A stretch of DNA of 5,563 nucleotides from an uncultured Actinomycetes bacterium (lineage in GTDB: Bacteria; Actinomycetota; Actinomycetes; S36-B12): positions 1 through 5,563 of the forward strand of contig CAIXFB010000198.1 in NCBI GenBank assembly GCA_903918595.1. The letters are read 5' to 3'. The position numbers and the translations under genes are program-made. Below the pieces are notes generated by a model. The model was not told where the DNA came from and searched no databases. It was given only the letters and a program-made list of their open reading frames with translations. Within the stretch, counting starts at the first letter, position 1. Each line of letters begins with the position of its first letter. Below, in pieces: positions 1 to 5,164 of this stretch.

Positions 1-294
1 GGCATCGGCTAGGGCAGCCTCATCGCCCTCGTCCTCAGCGAGTTCGAAGAGCACAGGCAGATCACCAACCCGGCTCTTGATCGCCTCGAACTTACGGATC
101 TCGCCCTGCAGAAAGGACAACTTCGAGGTGACCCGTTGGGCATTGTCTTGGTCATCCCACAGATTGGGCACCGAGGCCTCAGCCTCAAGCAGGGCAACGT
201 TCTCACGCATCGTTGGTACATCGAGCACCATCTCGATGCCGTTGATGGTGGTCTGCACCGAATCGATGCGCTCCGCAATCTCCAACGTGGTCAC
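1..294 (-). CDS. prfB: Peptide chain release factor 2 (RF2), N-terminal 98 codons, cut by left edge
   Basis: RF2 recognises UGA and UAA stop codons in the ribosomal A site and triggers release of the finished polypeptide. Only the N-terminal domain is visible. It is helical and carries the family block I-E-x-V-L-D (residues 20-25), then L-W-D-D near 46-49, A-Q-R-V-T-S-K-L and finally L-F-E-L-A-E-D-E-G-D-E. The GGQ loop and stop-codon-reading motif lie beyond the edge. The GTG start is chosen because TGA at 303-301 closes the frame just upstream and no other start fits the family's N-terminus. No strong Shine-Dalgarno is seen. In E. coli the autoregulatory +1 frameshift (CUU UGA C) falls at codons 25-26; here the matching codons 24-25 read CTC GAT, so the frame is open and that control is absent. 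The gene starts 11 nt after the TadE/G-like stop, implying cotranscription. A weak TATACC box at 326-321 might give it a promoter of its own. Confidence 0.93.
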   Translation of the reverse strand, partial: MTTLEIAERIDSVQTTINGIEMVLDVPTMRENVALLEAEASVPNLWDDQDNAQRVTSKLSFLQGEIRKFEAIKSRVGDLPVLFELAEDEGDEAALADA

Positions 295-305
295 AACGGG
301 TCAGA

Positions 306-713
306 CTACGGCCCACCGGGGGTATAGATGAGACGGGCATGAGATTTCGCATGCAACGCAAGGTCGAAAGCCGTGCCCACAAGTTCTAGGTCAAGTGGCA
401 TGGAGAGTGAAACGTGAACGTCGGCACCAGACACCGAAAAATCAACCAAGGCGACCGCATCGGCCTCGGGGGCCCGTCGCAGGACCTCCTTGATTCGAGC
501 TTGCGCCTTTTGACTGTCAATAGGTGCGACACTGCTGGCACCGTGCACTGAATACATCTCCAGATCAATCGCTTCAGCACCTGCCAATGCTGCTGCGTCA
601 GTCAACTTCTGAAGGCGTTGATCCGCCACATACGTGCCGGCCCCCACTGAAATCAGCATGAGGACTGCAAACAGAATCCCCAGAGCAAGAACGCCGCGGA
701 TCACACCACCCAT
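306..713 (-). CDS. Small TadE/TadG-like membrane protein (putative pilus-assembly-like)
   Basis: A 135-residue protein with a single hydrophobic segment at about residues 8-29, followed by D-A-A-A-L-A-G-A-E-A at 39-48. That string resembles the post-membrane signature of TadE/TadG-type proteins, in which one N-terminal membrane helix anchors an extracytoplasmic domain. The remaining ~85 residues alternate polar and hydrophobic residues and end in T-P-G-G-P; I recognise no catalytic motif there. I chose ATG 713-711 because AGGG (725-722) sits 8 nt upstream. An in-frame GTG at 764-762 would add 17 residues (152 aa) and would start 9 nt after the hydrolase stop, but it has no good ribosome binding site. 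No other tad genes (CpaF ATPase, TadB/C, prepilin peptidase) are visible, so a pilus role is only inferred from resemblance. It sits between the hydrolase gene and prfB, probably in one operon. Confidence 0.72.
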   Translation of the reverse strand: MGGVIRGVLALGILFAVLMLISVGAGTYVADQRLQKLTDAAALAGAEAIDLEMYSVHGASSVAPIDSQKAQARIKEVLRRAPEADAVALVDFSVSGADVHVSLSMPLDLELVGTAFDLALHAKSHARLIYTPGGP

Positions 714-721
714 GCTTGTGA

Positions 722-725
722 CCCT
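722..725 (-). promoter_or_regulatory. Ribosome binding site deciding the TadE/G-like start
   Basis: AGGG lies 8 nt upstream of ATG 713-711. The competing GTG at 764 has no purine-rich element at a suitable distance, so this site favours the shorter protein. Confidence 0.5.
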
Positions 726-773
726 AGGGAGCAGCGAATGCCACCCATAGAGCTGAGATTTCACCTGTGGACG

Positions 774-1673
774 TCAGCTCAGAAAACGATCCCAAGCAGC
801 CGTTACGAACTCGGGGTGTTCCATCTGTGCCATGTGACCGGTGTCGGGTAACACCACAACGTGTGAATCGCGCACGTGCTTGGTAACACGATGGGCCGTG
901 CGCGAATCGACGAGCGGATCCTTTCGGCCATAAATGAACAGCGACGGAGCAGTGATGCGCTCAGCCAATTTCCACGGCCGGTCCGAACCGAAATCGGTGA
1001 AAGATCTCAACAAACCACGAAGGCTGCGCAGGAAAGCATCCGCCGAATAGGTGAACTCACGTCGGGCCTGGTTGTGCGCAACGGCTTCAGCGAAACGAAT
1101 TTCCGGGTATCGCGATTCATCAGCAAAACCACCTGCGATGCTGCCACGCACCTGCTCCTCAGCCGGGAGCGTCGCGAACTTCGCCATCAGCTTCTCACCG
1201 ACACCTGGAATCGCGATGGCAGGCAAGTGCGCATTGCCGCGTGTTGCATACAAACTCGGAAGTGCTGGTGAAATGAACGTTGCGGAGGCGATCAAATCCG
1301 GACGCCGGGCAGCGACGTTGATAGCTACAGCGCCACCGAGTGAGTTACCGAAGAGATGAACTGGGCCAAGGTTGAGTTCGGTAATCAACTCAATCACCGA
1401 GCGGGCATGACCAGCTGGTGAGTAGTCACCATCGCGCGGCGGCGGTGACATTCCAAAGCCGCCTAGATCAAGCGCCCAACTGTCAAAGCGCCCCTCGAAC
1501 TGATGCATCTGATCGGTCCAGTTGAGCGATGAACCACCAAGGCCGTGGATGAAAATCGCCCGCGGGGCATCGGCGGGTGCTCTGCGCACAGCGAGGGTGC
1601 GGCGAACCAGGTGCACTTCCTCAATGGGATAGGGCTCTTCCCTGATGGTGAGGGCCTCACTCGCAGATGTCAC
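774..1673 (-). CDS. Alpha/beta-hydrolase fold protein
   Basis: A 299-residue cytoplasmic alpha/beta hydrolase with every catalytic element in place. H-G-L-G-G at 43-47 is the oxyanion-hole HG motif. G-N-S-L-G-G at 109-114 is the nucleophile elbow, with Ser111. G-R-K-D-P-L-V-D at 249-256 supplies the acid, probably Asp252, and D-T-G-H at 277-280 supplies His280. The cap region (~140-235) is rich in Ala and Arg and gives no substrate clue; an esterase, lipase or C-C hydrolase activity is possible. No signal peptide is seen. The GTG start gives a normal family N-terminus, and the upstream sequence lacks a Shine-Dalgarno but has TAATCT ending 6 nt before the GTG, suggesting a leaderless mRNA. It is the first gene of a likely three-gene operon with the TadE/G-like gene and prfB, and it is divergent from the TetR gene, a common arrangement for a regulator and its target. 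Confidence 0.9.
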   Translation of the reverse strand: MTSASEALTIREEPYPIEEVHLVRRTLAVRRAPADAPRAIFIHGLGGSSLNWTDQMHQFEGRFDSWALDLGGFGMSPPPRDGDYSPAGHARSVIELITELNLGPVHLFGNSLGGAVAINVAARRPDLIASATFISPALPSLYATRGNAHLPAIAIPGVGEKLMAKFATLPAEEQVRGSIAGGFADESRYPEIRFAEAVAHNQARREFTYSADAFLRSLRGLLRSFTDFGSDRPWKLAERITAPSLFIYGRKDPLVDSRTAHRVTKHVRDSHVVVLPDTGHMAQMEHPEFVTAAWDRFLS

Positions 1674-1679
1674 GACCGC

Positions 1680-1685
1680 AGATTA
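1680..1685 (-). promoter_or_regulatory. -10 box of a probable leaderless promoter for the hydrolase operon
   Basis: TAATCT on the minus strand (1685-1680) matches the actinobacterial TANNNT -10 pattern. It is followed by six bases and then the GTG start at 1673, so the expected transcription start coincides with the start codon. No clear -35 lies 17-19 bp upstream (GGCATG at 17 bp), which is common in actinobacterial promoters. Assigned by position and pattern only. Confidence 0.5.
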
Positions 1686-1717
1686 CGACGGTTGAATGAC
1701 GCCATGCCGATCAGGGC

Positions 1718-1733
1718 GGCTCCGGGGCTCCGG
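1718..1733. repeat. Perfect tandem duplication of an 8-bp unit in the divergent intergenic region
   Basis: GGCTCCGG occurs twice back to back (1718-1725 and 1726-1733) between the hydrolase and TetR promoters. It could be a protein-binding site or simple slippage; nothing here decides between them. Confidence 0.6.
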
Positions 1734-1763
1734 CAGCCTCACAAGGGATCGCACGCTGAGGTA

Positions 1764-1774
1764 CTTCGGCGAAG
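1764..1774. promoter_or_regulatory. Candidate operator: short palindrome between divergent hydrolase and TetR genes
   Basis: CTTCG-G-CGAAG is a perfect 5+1+5 palindrome about 25 bp upstream of the TetR gene's candidate -35 and 90 bp from the hydrolase start. A second, weaker inverted repeat, GCCA-N4-TGGC at 1797-1808, lies inside the TetR promoter spacer. TetR-family proteins usually bind palindromes in such divergent regions, often autoregulating. The arms are shorter than typical TetR operators, so this is tentative. Confidence 0.25.
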
Positions 1775-1788
1775 CCTTGGAAACAGGA

Positions 1789-1817
1789 ATGAACGGGCCA
1801 ATACTGGCGAGTAAGGT
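1789..1817 (+). promoter_or_regulatory. Probable leaderless promoter of the TetR gene
   Basis: TAAGGT at 1812-1817 fits TANNNT, with six bases before GTG 1824, the same geometry as the divergent hydrolase promoter. ATGAAC at 1789-1794 lies 17 bp upstream as a weak -35 (sharing TGA with TTGACA). The same stretch contains AAGG (1813-1816), 7 nt before the GTG, so an ordinary ribosome binding site on a longer transcript is the alternative reading. Confidence 0.4.
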
Positions 1818-1823
1818 TGCAAG

Positions 1824-2468
1824 GTGACCATCTCAGTGGAGCAAGATTCGGCGGGTGATCCCAAGCCTGCCCGCATGCCCCGGGAGCAGCGCCGCGAGCA
1901 GGTACTTGATGCCGCACTTGAGGTGTTCGTCGTCTCTGGTTTTCACTCTGCCGGCATGGACGAGATCGCGGACCGAGCCGGAGTGTCAAAGCCAATCCTG
2001 TACCAGCACTTCCCCAGCAAACTCGATCTCTATCTCGCACTCCTCGATGCCGGAATTCACGATCTACTCACTTTGACCGCTGACGCAATGCGTAGCACCA
2101 CCGACAACAAAGCTCGGGTGCTGGCAACGATGCAGGCGTACTTCGCATTCGTTGAAGAGCAGGGCGGTGTGTACCGCTTGGTGTTTGAGAGCGACATCAT
2201 GAATGAGCCCGAGGTCCGTCGTCGAGTTGATAAAGCACACTCGGGGATCGCGGTGCTCATTGCCGAGGTGATCGCTGAAGACACCGGCCTGAGCAATTCC
2301 CAGGCGCTTCTGCTCGGGTCAGGTCTGCAGGGGCTGGCGCAGGTGGCCGCCACGCAATGGTTGAAAGACTCAGAACGCAGCATCTCGCGCGACGAAGCGG
2401 CCGGACTCGTGGCATCCCTCGCCTGGCGTGGGATCAGCGGATTCCCACTCAGCCACCCTCCCGAGTAG
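1824..2468 (+). CDS. TetR/AcrR-family transcriptional regulator
   Basis: A 214-residue DNA-binding regulator, a normal length for the family. The N-terminal TetR domain spans about residues 26-72: a first helix reading V-L-D-A-A-L-E-V-F, then the helix-turn-helix M-D-E-I-A-D-R-A-G-V-S-K-P at 45-57, closed by the hallmark L-Y-Q-H-F-P-S-K-L-D-L-Y. The C-terminal half (about 85-205) is all-helical and would hold the ligand pocket and dimer interface; its ligand cannot be read from sequence. The first ~20 residues form a polar, probably disordered tail. It resembles the Mycobacterium tuberculosis Rv3208 type, judged by position beside the DUF3107 gene. The GTG start is supported by AAGG 7 nt upstream and by the promoter geometry; the next in-frame start is Met18. 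It may control the divergent hydrolase operon, itself, or DUF3107 85 bp downstream. Confidence 0.93.
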   Translation: MTISVEQDSAGDPKPARMPREQRREQVLDAALEVFVVSGFHSAGMDEIADRAGVSKPILYQHFPSKLDLYLALLDAGIHDLLTLTADAMRSTTDNKARVLATMQAYFAFVEEQGGVYRLVFESDIMNEPEVRRRVDKAHSGIAVLIAEVIAEDTGLSNSQALLLGSGLQGLAQVAATQWLKDSERSISRDEAAGLVASLAWRGISGFPLSHPPE

Positions 2469-2509
2469 CGCTTTCGCCCCCACGGTTTACGGTACAGATC
2501 AAGCGGTCG

Positions 2510-2530
2510 CGCTCAACGCCATACGCTCAA
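2510..2530. repeat. 7-bp direct repeat upstream of the DUF3107 gene
   Basis: CGCTCAA occurs at 2510-2516 and again at 2524-2530, a period of 14 bp, in the 85-bp leader between the TetR stop and DUF3107. TACGCT at 2522-2527, overlapping the second copy, could be a -10 box, but no convincing -35 is seen. The role, if any, is unknown. Confidence 0.35.
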
Positions 2531-2541
2531 TGCAATACAAC

Positions 2542-2547
2542 AAGGAG
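2542..2547 (+). promoter_or_regulatory. Strong Shine-Dalgarno fixing the DUF3107 start
   Basis: AAGGAG lies six bases upstream of GTG 2554. The frame is open further upstream, but this site and the family's usual N-terminus both favour the GTG. It is the best ribosome binding site in the window. Confidence 0.85.
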
Positions 2548-2553
2548 TTACAC

Positions 2554-2781
2554 GTGGATATCAAAATTGGCATTCTGGACTCCTCCCGTGAGGTCCAACT
2601 CGACAGCGAAGAGGCCCCCGAGGTCATTACTGCTCGCATCACTGAGGCAATCGCCAGCGGTGCGCTCCTGTCACTGACGGATGATCGCGGGCGCACGGTG
2701 CTCATTCCCGGATCGAAAATCGCATACGTTGAACTGGGTGCACCAAGTTCTCGGCGCGTTGGCTTCGGCGCTACCGCTTAA
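2554..2781 (+). CDS. DUF3107 family small protein
   Basis: A 75-residue protein of the actinobacterial DUF3107 family (Rv3208A/TB9.4 type), whose biochemical role I do not know. Visible family features are the N-terminal strand D-I-K-I-G-I, a helix around 25-37, then L-S-L-T-D-D-R-G-R-T-V-L-I-P followed by I-A-Y-V-E-L-G, and the closing R-R-V-G-F-G. There is no signal peptide or membrane helix, so it is probably a compact cytoplasmic alpha/beta protein. The start is GTG 2554, set by AAGGAG; a longer in-frame reading from 2428 would run through the end of the TetR gene and is unlikely. Pairing with a TetR gene upstream and the MiaE-like and DEAD-box genes downstream is a conserved actinobacterial arrangement. 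It probably shares the TetR transcript or has its own promoter in the 85-bp gap. Confidence 0.9.
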   Translation: MDIKIGILDSSREVQLDSEEAPEVITARITEAIASGALLSLTDDRGRTVLIPGSKIAYVELGAPSSRRVGFGATA

Positions 2782-2796
2782 TTGCGCAGGTTGTAA

Positions 2797-3486
2797 CTAC
2801 GCGGCCAGACCGAGCTCGGCCATCCGGCGTGTGTGGTTTTCGGTGAGTCGGCCAAACATGCGGCCGATCTCAGCGAGGTCAGCACTCGGTCTGCCAACGC
2901 CACCAACAAGTAGCGCTGAAAGCGCATCGCGTTCGGCAGCCACTCGCTGGGCTTGAGAAACCGCTTCTCCTACCAAGCGCCGGCCCCACAATGCGAGACG
3001 ACCGGCAACGCGCGGATCTTCGTCGATTGCGGCGCGCACGCGATCGACGATGAAATCAGACTGACCCATGTCGTCACAAACACTCGTGACCAACGCGCGA
3101 GTGCTCGGGTCTACGTAGGCGGCGATCTCACGGTAAAAATCGATGCCGATGCCATCACCGACGTATGCCTTGACCAAACCCTCCAGCCAATCGTTGGGTT
3201 TCGTTTTGGAATGAAACTCATCCAACGGTTCCCTGAAAGGCTCCATCGCCAGGTACGAGTCGACGCCCATTTCCACGAGCCGATCACGCAGAGCAAGGAA
3301 GTGCCGGTATTCGGCGGTCGCCATTGCGGACAAAGCAGACTTATCCGGCAGGGTGGGCGCGAGAGCGGCATCGCTGGCCAAACGCTCAAATGCCACCAAC
3401 TCGCCGTAGGCAAGGGCTCCCAGTAGGTCGATCACGGCTTCGCGGTACACCGGATCCTTCGTTGAAGCCACATCTGCTTTGGTCAT
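2797..3486 (-). CDS. MiaE-like ferritin-fold protein (Rv3210c type)
   Basis: A 229-residue, almost wholly helical protein of the ferritin-like MiaE_2 family. MiaE itself is a diiron enzyme that hydroxylates the modified adenosine at tRNA position 37; the actinobacterial relatives have no proven activity that I know of. Candidate iron ligands are Glu29 (Y-G-E-L-V-A-F-E-R), the E-x-x-H pair Glu59/His62 (A-E-Y-R-H-F) and Glu120 (D-F-Y-R-E-I-A). The second E-x-x-H expected in the fourth helix instead reads Asp139-Met-Gly-Gln142, so the metal site may be altered. The C-terminal third carries the family-typical R-L-A-L-W-G-R-R-L-V-G-E and ends H-T-R-R-M-A-E-L-G-L-A-A. ATG 3486-3484 is the start; no good Shine-Dalgarno precedes it, and a TAGCCT box 9 nt upstream suggests a very short leader. 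It converges on DUF3107 (15 bp) and diverges from the helicase gene. Confidence 0.88.
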   Translation of the reverse strand: MTKADVASTKDPVYREAVIDLLGALAYGELVAFERLASDAALAPTLPDKSALSAMATAEYRHFLALRDRLVEMGVDSYLAMEPFREPLDEFHSKTKPNDWLEGLVKAYVGDGIGIDFYREIAAYVDPSTRALVTSVCDDMGQSDFIVDRVRAAIDEDPRVAGRLALWGRRLVGEAVSQAQRVAAERDALSALLVGGVGRPSADLAEIGRMFGRLTENHTRRMAELGLAA

Positions 3487-3495
3487 GGTGGTGCA

Positions 3496-3526
3496 AGGCT
3501 AGACCCCTTGAGCGGGTAGACTTCAA
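3496..3526 (-). promoter_or_regulatory. Candidate promoter of the MiaE-like gene
   Basis: On the minus strand TTGAAG (3526-3521) and TAGCCT (3501-3496) form a -35/-10 pair with a 19-bp spacer. Transcription would begin about three bases before ATG 3486, giving a nearly leaderless mRNA, in keeping with the missing Shine-Dalgarno. It overlaps the opposing helicase promoter. Confidence 0.35.
3517..3522 (+). promoter_or_regulatory. -10 box of a candidate helicase promoter
   Basis: TAGACT fits TANNNT and lies 21 bases before GTG 3544, giving a leader of about 15 nt that includes the GGTGATC ribosome binding site. No clear -35 is visible upstream. Confidence 0.4.
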
Positions 3527-3532
3527 ACAACT

Positions 3533-3539
3533 GGTGATC
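3533..3539 (+). promoter_or_regulatory. Unusual Shine-Dalgarno supporting the GTG start of the helicase
   Basis: GGTGATC matches the 3' half of the full anti-Shine-Dalgarno complement (GGAGGTGATC) rather than its usual GGAGG core. Aligned to 16S rRNA, the spacing to GTG 3544 is near optimal. It favours 3544 over the downstream in-frame ATG at 3574. Confidence 0.4.
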
Positions 3540-3543
3540 GAAT

Positions 3544-5139
3544 GTGATTGCCCATGTTGGTGGTCTCCCCCGGATGATCACCCCCCTCGTGGATAGCGCA
3601 GAGCGCGGTCCCCTCGAACTGGAGTTCCCCCTGACAAGCACCGACGCACCTGAAGTTGCACCTGAAACACTCATCGCCCCAACCTTCGCCGAACTAGGCG
3701 CTCATCCCTTGATCGCTGAGGCACTTGCCCAGCAGGGCATCGAACGCGCCTTTCCGATTCAGGAAATGTGTATGTCGATGGCGCTCGAAGGCCGCGACAT
3801 CATCGGCCAAGCCAAGACCGGCACTGGCAAAACCTTAGGTTTCGGTATTCCTTTGCTGCAGCGCATTGTCGCCCCCAGCGATGATGCCTACGCAAACCTT
3901 CCTAAGGAAGCTCAAGGTCGCCCGCAGGCACTCGTTGTCTGCCCCACCCGCGAACTCGCCCTGCAGGTGAGCACCGACCTCGAAGGTGCCGGAAAACTCA
4001 AAGGCATCCGGGTCCTCTCGATTTACGGTGGGCGCGCGTACGAACCACAGATCGACGCCCTCAAGAGTGGCGTTGACGTGATCGTCGGAACACCTGGCCG
4101 CATCATCGACCTTGCGCAGCGTCGCGATCTGGATCTTTCTTACGTCCGGGTTCTCGTTCTCGATGAGGCTGACGAAATGCTCGACATGGGCTTTTTGCCA
4201 GACGTTGAGCGGATTGTTGCGCTGCTGCCGGCAGCACGCCAGACGATGCTGTTCTCCGCAACCATGCCGGGTCAGATCGTCAATCTCGCCCGCCGTTACA
4301 TGACGCAGCCAACGCACATTCGCGCTGCCGACCCGAACGATGAGAGCGCAACTGTCGATGCGATCGAACAGCATGTGTGGCGCGCCCACCCCATGGACAA
4401 AATTGAACTCGTTGCCCGCATCCTGCAAGCCGAGGGTCGCCAGCTCGTGATGATCTTCACCCGCACAAAACGCAAAGCCCAAAAGATCATGGACGATCTC
4501 ACCGAGCGCGGGTTCGCAGTCGGCGCAGTTCACGGTGATCTCGGACAGGGCGCTCGCGAACAGGCTCTCCGCGCATTCCGTAACGGCAAGGTCGACGTCT
4601 TGGTGGCGACCGACGTTGCTGCACGCGGTATCGACGTCGACAACGTCACGCACGTCATCAACTACGAGTGCCCAGATGATGAGAAGACTTACCTGCACCG
4701 CGTGGGTCGCACCGGTCGTGCAGGTAACTCCGGCGTTGCCGTCACACTCGTCGACTGGGAAGACATTGCGCGCTGGCAAATGATCGACCGCGCATTGAAG
4801 CTTCCGTTCAAGGATCCGATCGAAACGTACTCATCGAGCGATCACGTTTTCACCGGCCTGAATATTCCTCGCGGTGTCACTGGTCGGTTGCCCAAGGCCC
4901 AGCAAACCCGTACCGGCATTGACTCTGAATCCGTTGAAGACATTGAACTGAAGTCCGCCAAGCGCAAGCCGGTCTCGAGTGATCGTCCAGCACGTTCGGA
5001 CAAGCCCAAGTCAGACCGGCCCAAGACGGAAAAGCCCAAGGCTGCGAATTCCGATCAGCCTGCAGACGAGGCAATCGAGAAGTCCAAGCGCAATCGTCAG
5101 CGTCGTCGCACCAAGGGCGGGCAGTCGACCGAATCCTGA
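3544..5139 (+). CDS. DEAD-box ATP-dependent RNA helicase (RhlE type)
   Basis: A 531-residue helicase that uses ATP to unwind short RNA duplexes, typically in ribosome assembly or RNA decay. All core motifs are intact: the Q motif (Phe48 to P-I-Q at 71-73), Walker A A-K-T-G-T-G-K-T at 90-97, P-T-R-E-L-A at 134-139, T-P-G-R at 183-186, D-E-A-D at 207-210, S-A-T at 238-240, A-R-G-I-D-V at 360-365 and H-R-V-G-R-T-G-R at 385-392. A 47-residue low-complexity extension precedes the core. A basic tail (~471-531) contains degenerate repeats of the type S-D-R/K-P-K and ends in an Arg/Lys cluster, probably a disordered RNA-binding arm. By position it matches Rv3211 (annotated rhlE) of M. tuberculosis; the exact subfamily name is uncertain. 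The start is taken as GTG 3544 because of GGTGATC upstream; ATG 3574 is a reasonable alternative. Confidence 0.95.
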   Translation: MIAHVGGLPRMITPLVDSAERGPLELEFPLTSTDAPEVAPETLIAPTFAELGAHPLIAEALAQQGIERAFPIQEMCMSMALEGRDIIGQAKTGTGKTLGFGIPLLQRIVAPSDDAYANLPKEAQGRPQALVVCPTRELALQVSTDLEGAGKLKGIRVLSIYGGRAYEPQIDALKSGVDVIVGTPGRIIDLAQRRDLDLSYVRVLVLDEADEMLDMGFLPDVERIVALLPAARQTMLFSATMPGQIVNLARRYMTQPTHIRAADPNDESATVDAIEQHVWRAHPMDKIELVARILQAEGRQLVMIFTRTKRKAQKIMDDLTERGFAVGAVHGDLGQGAREQALRAFRNGKVDVLVATDVAARGIDVDNVTHVINYECPDDEKTYLHRVGRTGRAGNSGVAVTLVDWEDIARWQMIDRALKLPFKDPIETYSSSDHVFTGLNIPRGVTGRLPKAQQTRTGIDSESVEDIELKSAKRKPVSSDRPARSDKPKSDRPKTEKPKAANSDQPADEAIEKSKRNRQRRRTKGGQSTES

Positions 5140-5164
5140 ATCACCGTGCTGAACTCACGGTGAT
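5140..5164. terminator. Hairpin shared by two convergent genes
   Basis: ATCACCGTG (5140-5148), a 7-nt loop CTGAACT, then CACGGTGAT (5156-5164) form a perfect 9-bp stem directly after the helicase stop. The stem also covers the last codons and the TGA stop of the opposing gene. Neither side has a T-tract, so it is not a textbook intrinsic terminator, though tail-less hairpins have been proposed to act in actinobacteria. Confidence 0.5.

Noticed and set aside
9..278. 89-residue Cys/Arg/Ser-rich minus-strand frame at the left edge
   Set aside because: It is out of frame with prfB, whose conserved RF2 N-terminal sequence occupies the same strand and region.
1711..2040. Minus-strand frame of 109 residues across the TetR start
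   Set aside because: Its composition is Arg/Pro/Gly-rich with no motif, and it is antisense to the helix-turn-helix coding region.
2428..2553. 42-residue N-terminal extension of DUF3107
   Set aside because: It overlaps the TetR coding end in another frame, and AAGGAG before GTG 2554 together with the usual family length fix the shorter start.
2766..2806. Possible terminator between convergent DUF3107 and MiaE-like genes
   Set aside because: Only 4-bp GC-rich arms (GCGC, CCGC/GCGG) are present, with long loops and no T-tract; not supportable as a hairpin.
2953..3426. 157-residue plus-strand frame opposite the MiaE-like gene
   Set aside because: The minus-strand frame carries the family motifs; the plus frame resembles no family and has no ribosome binding site.
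3835..4779. 314-residue open frame on the minus strand inside the helicase gene
   Set aside because: It lies fully antisense to intact DEAD-box motifs, has no recognisable domain, and is the kind of long shadow expected opposite a GC-rich gene.
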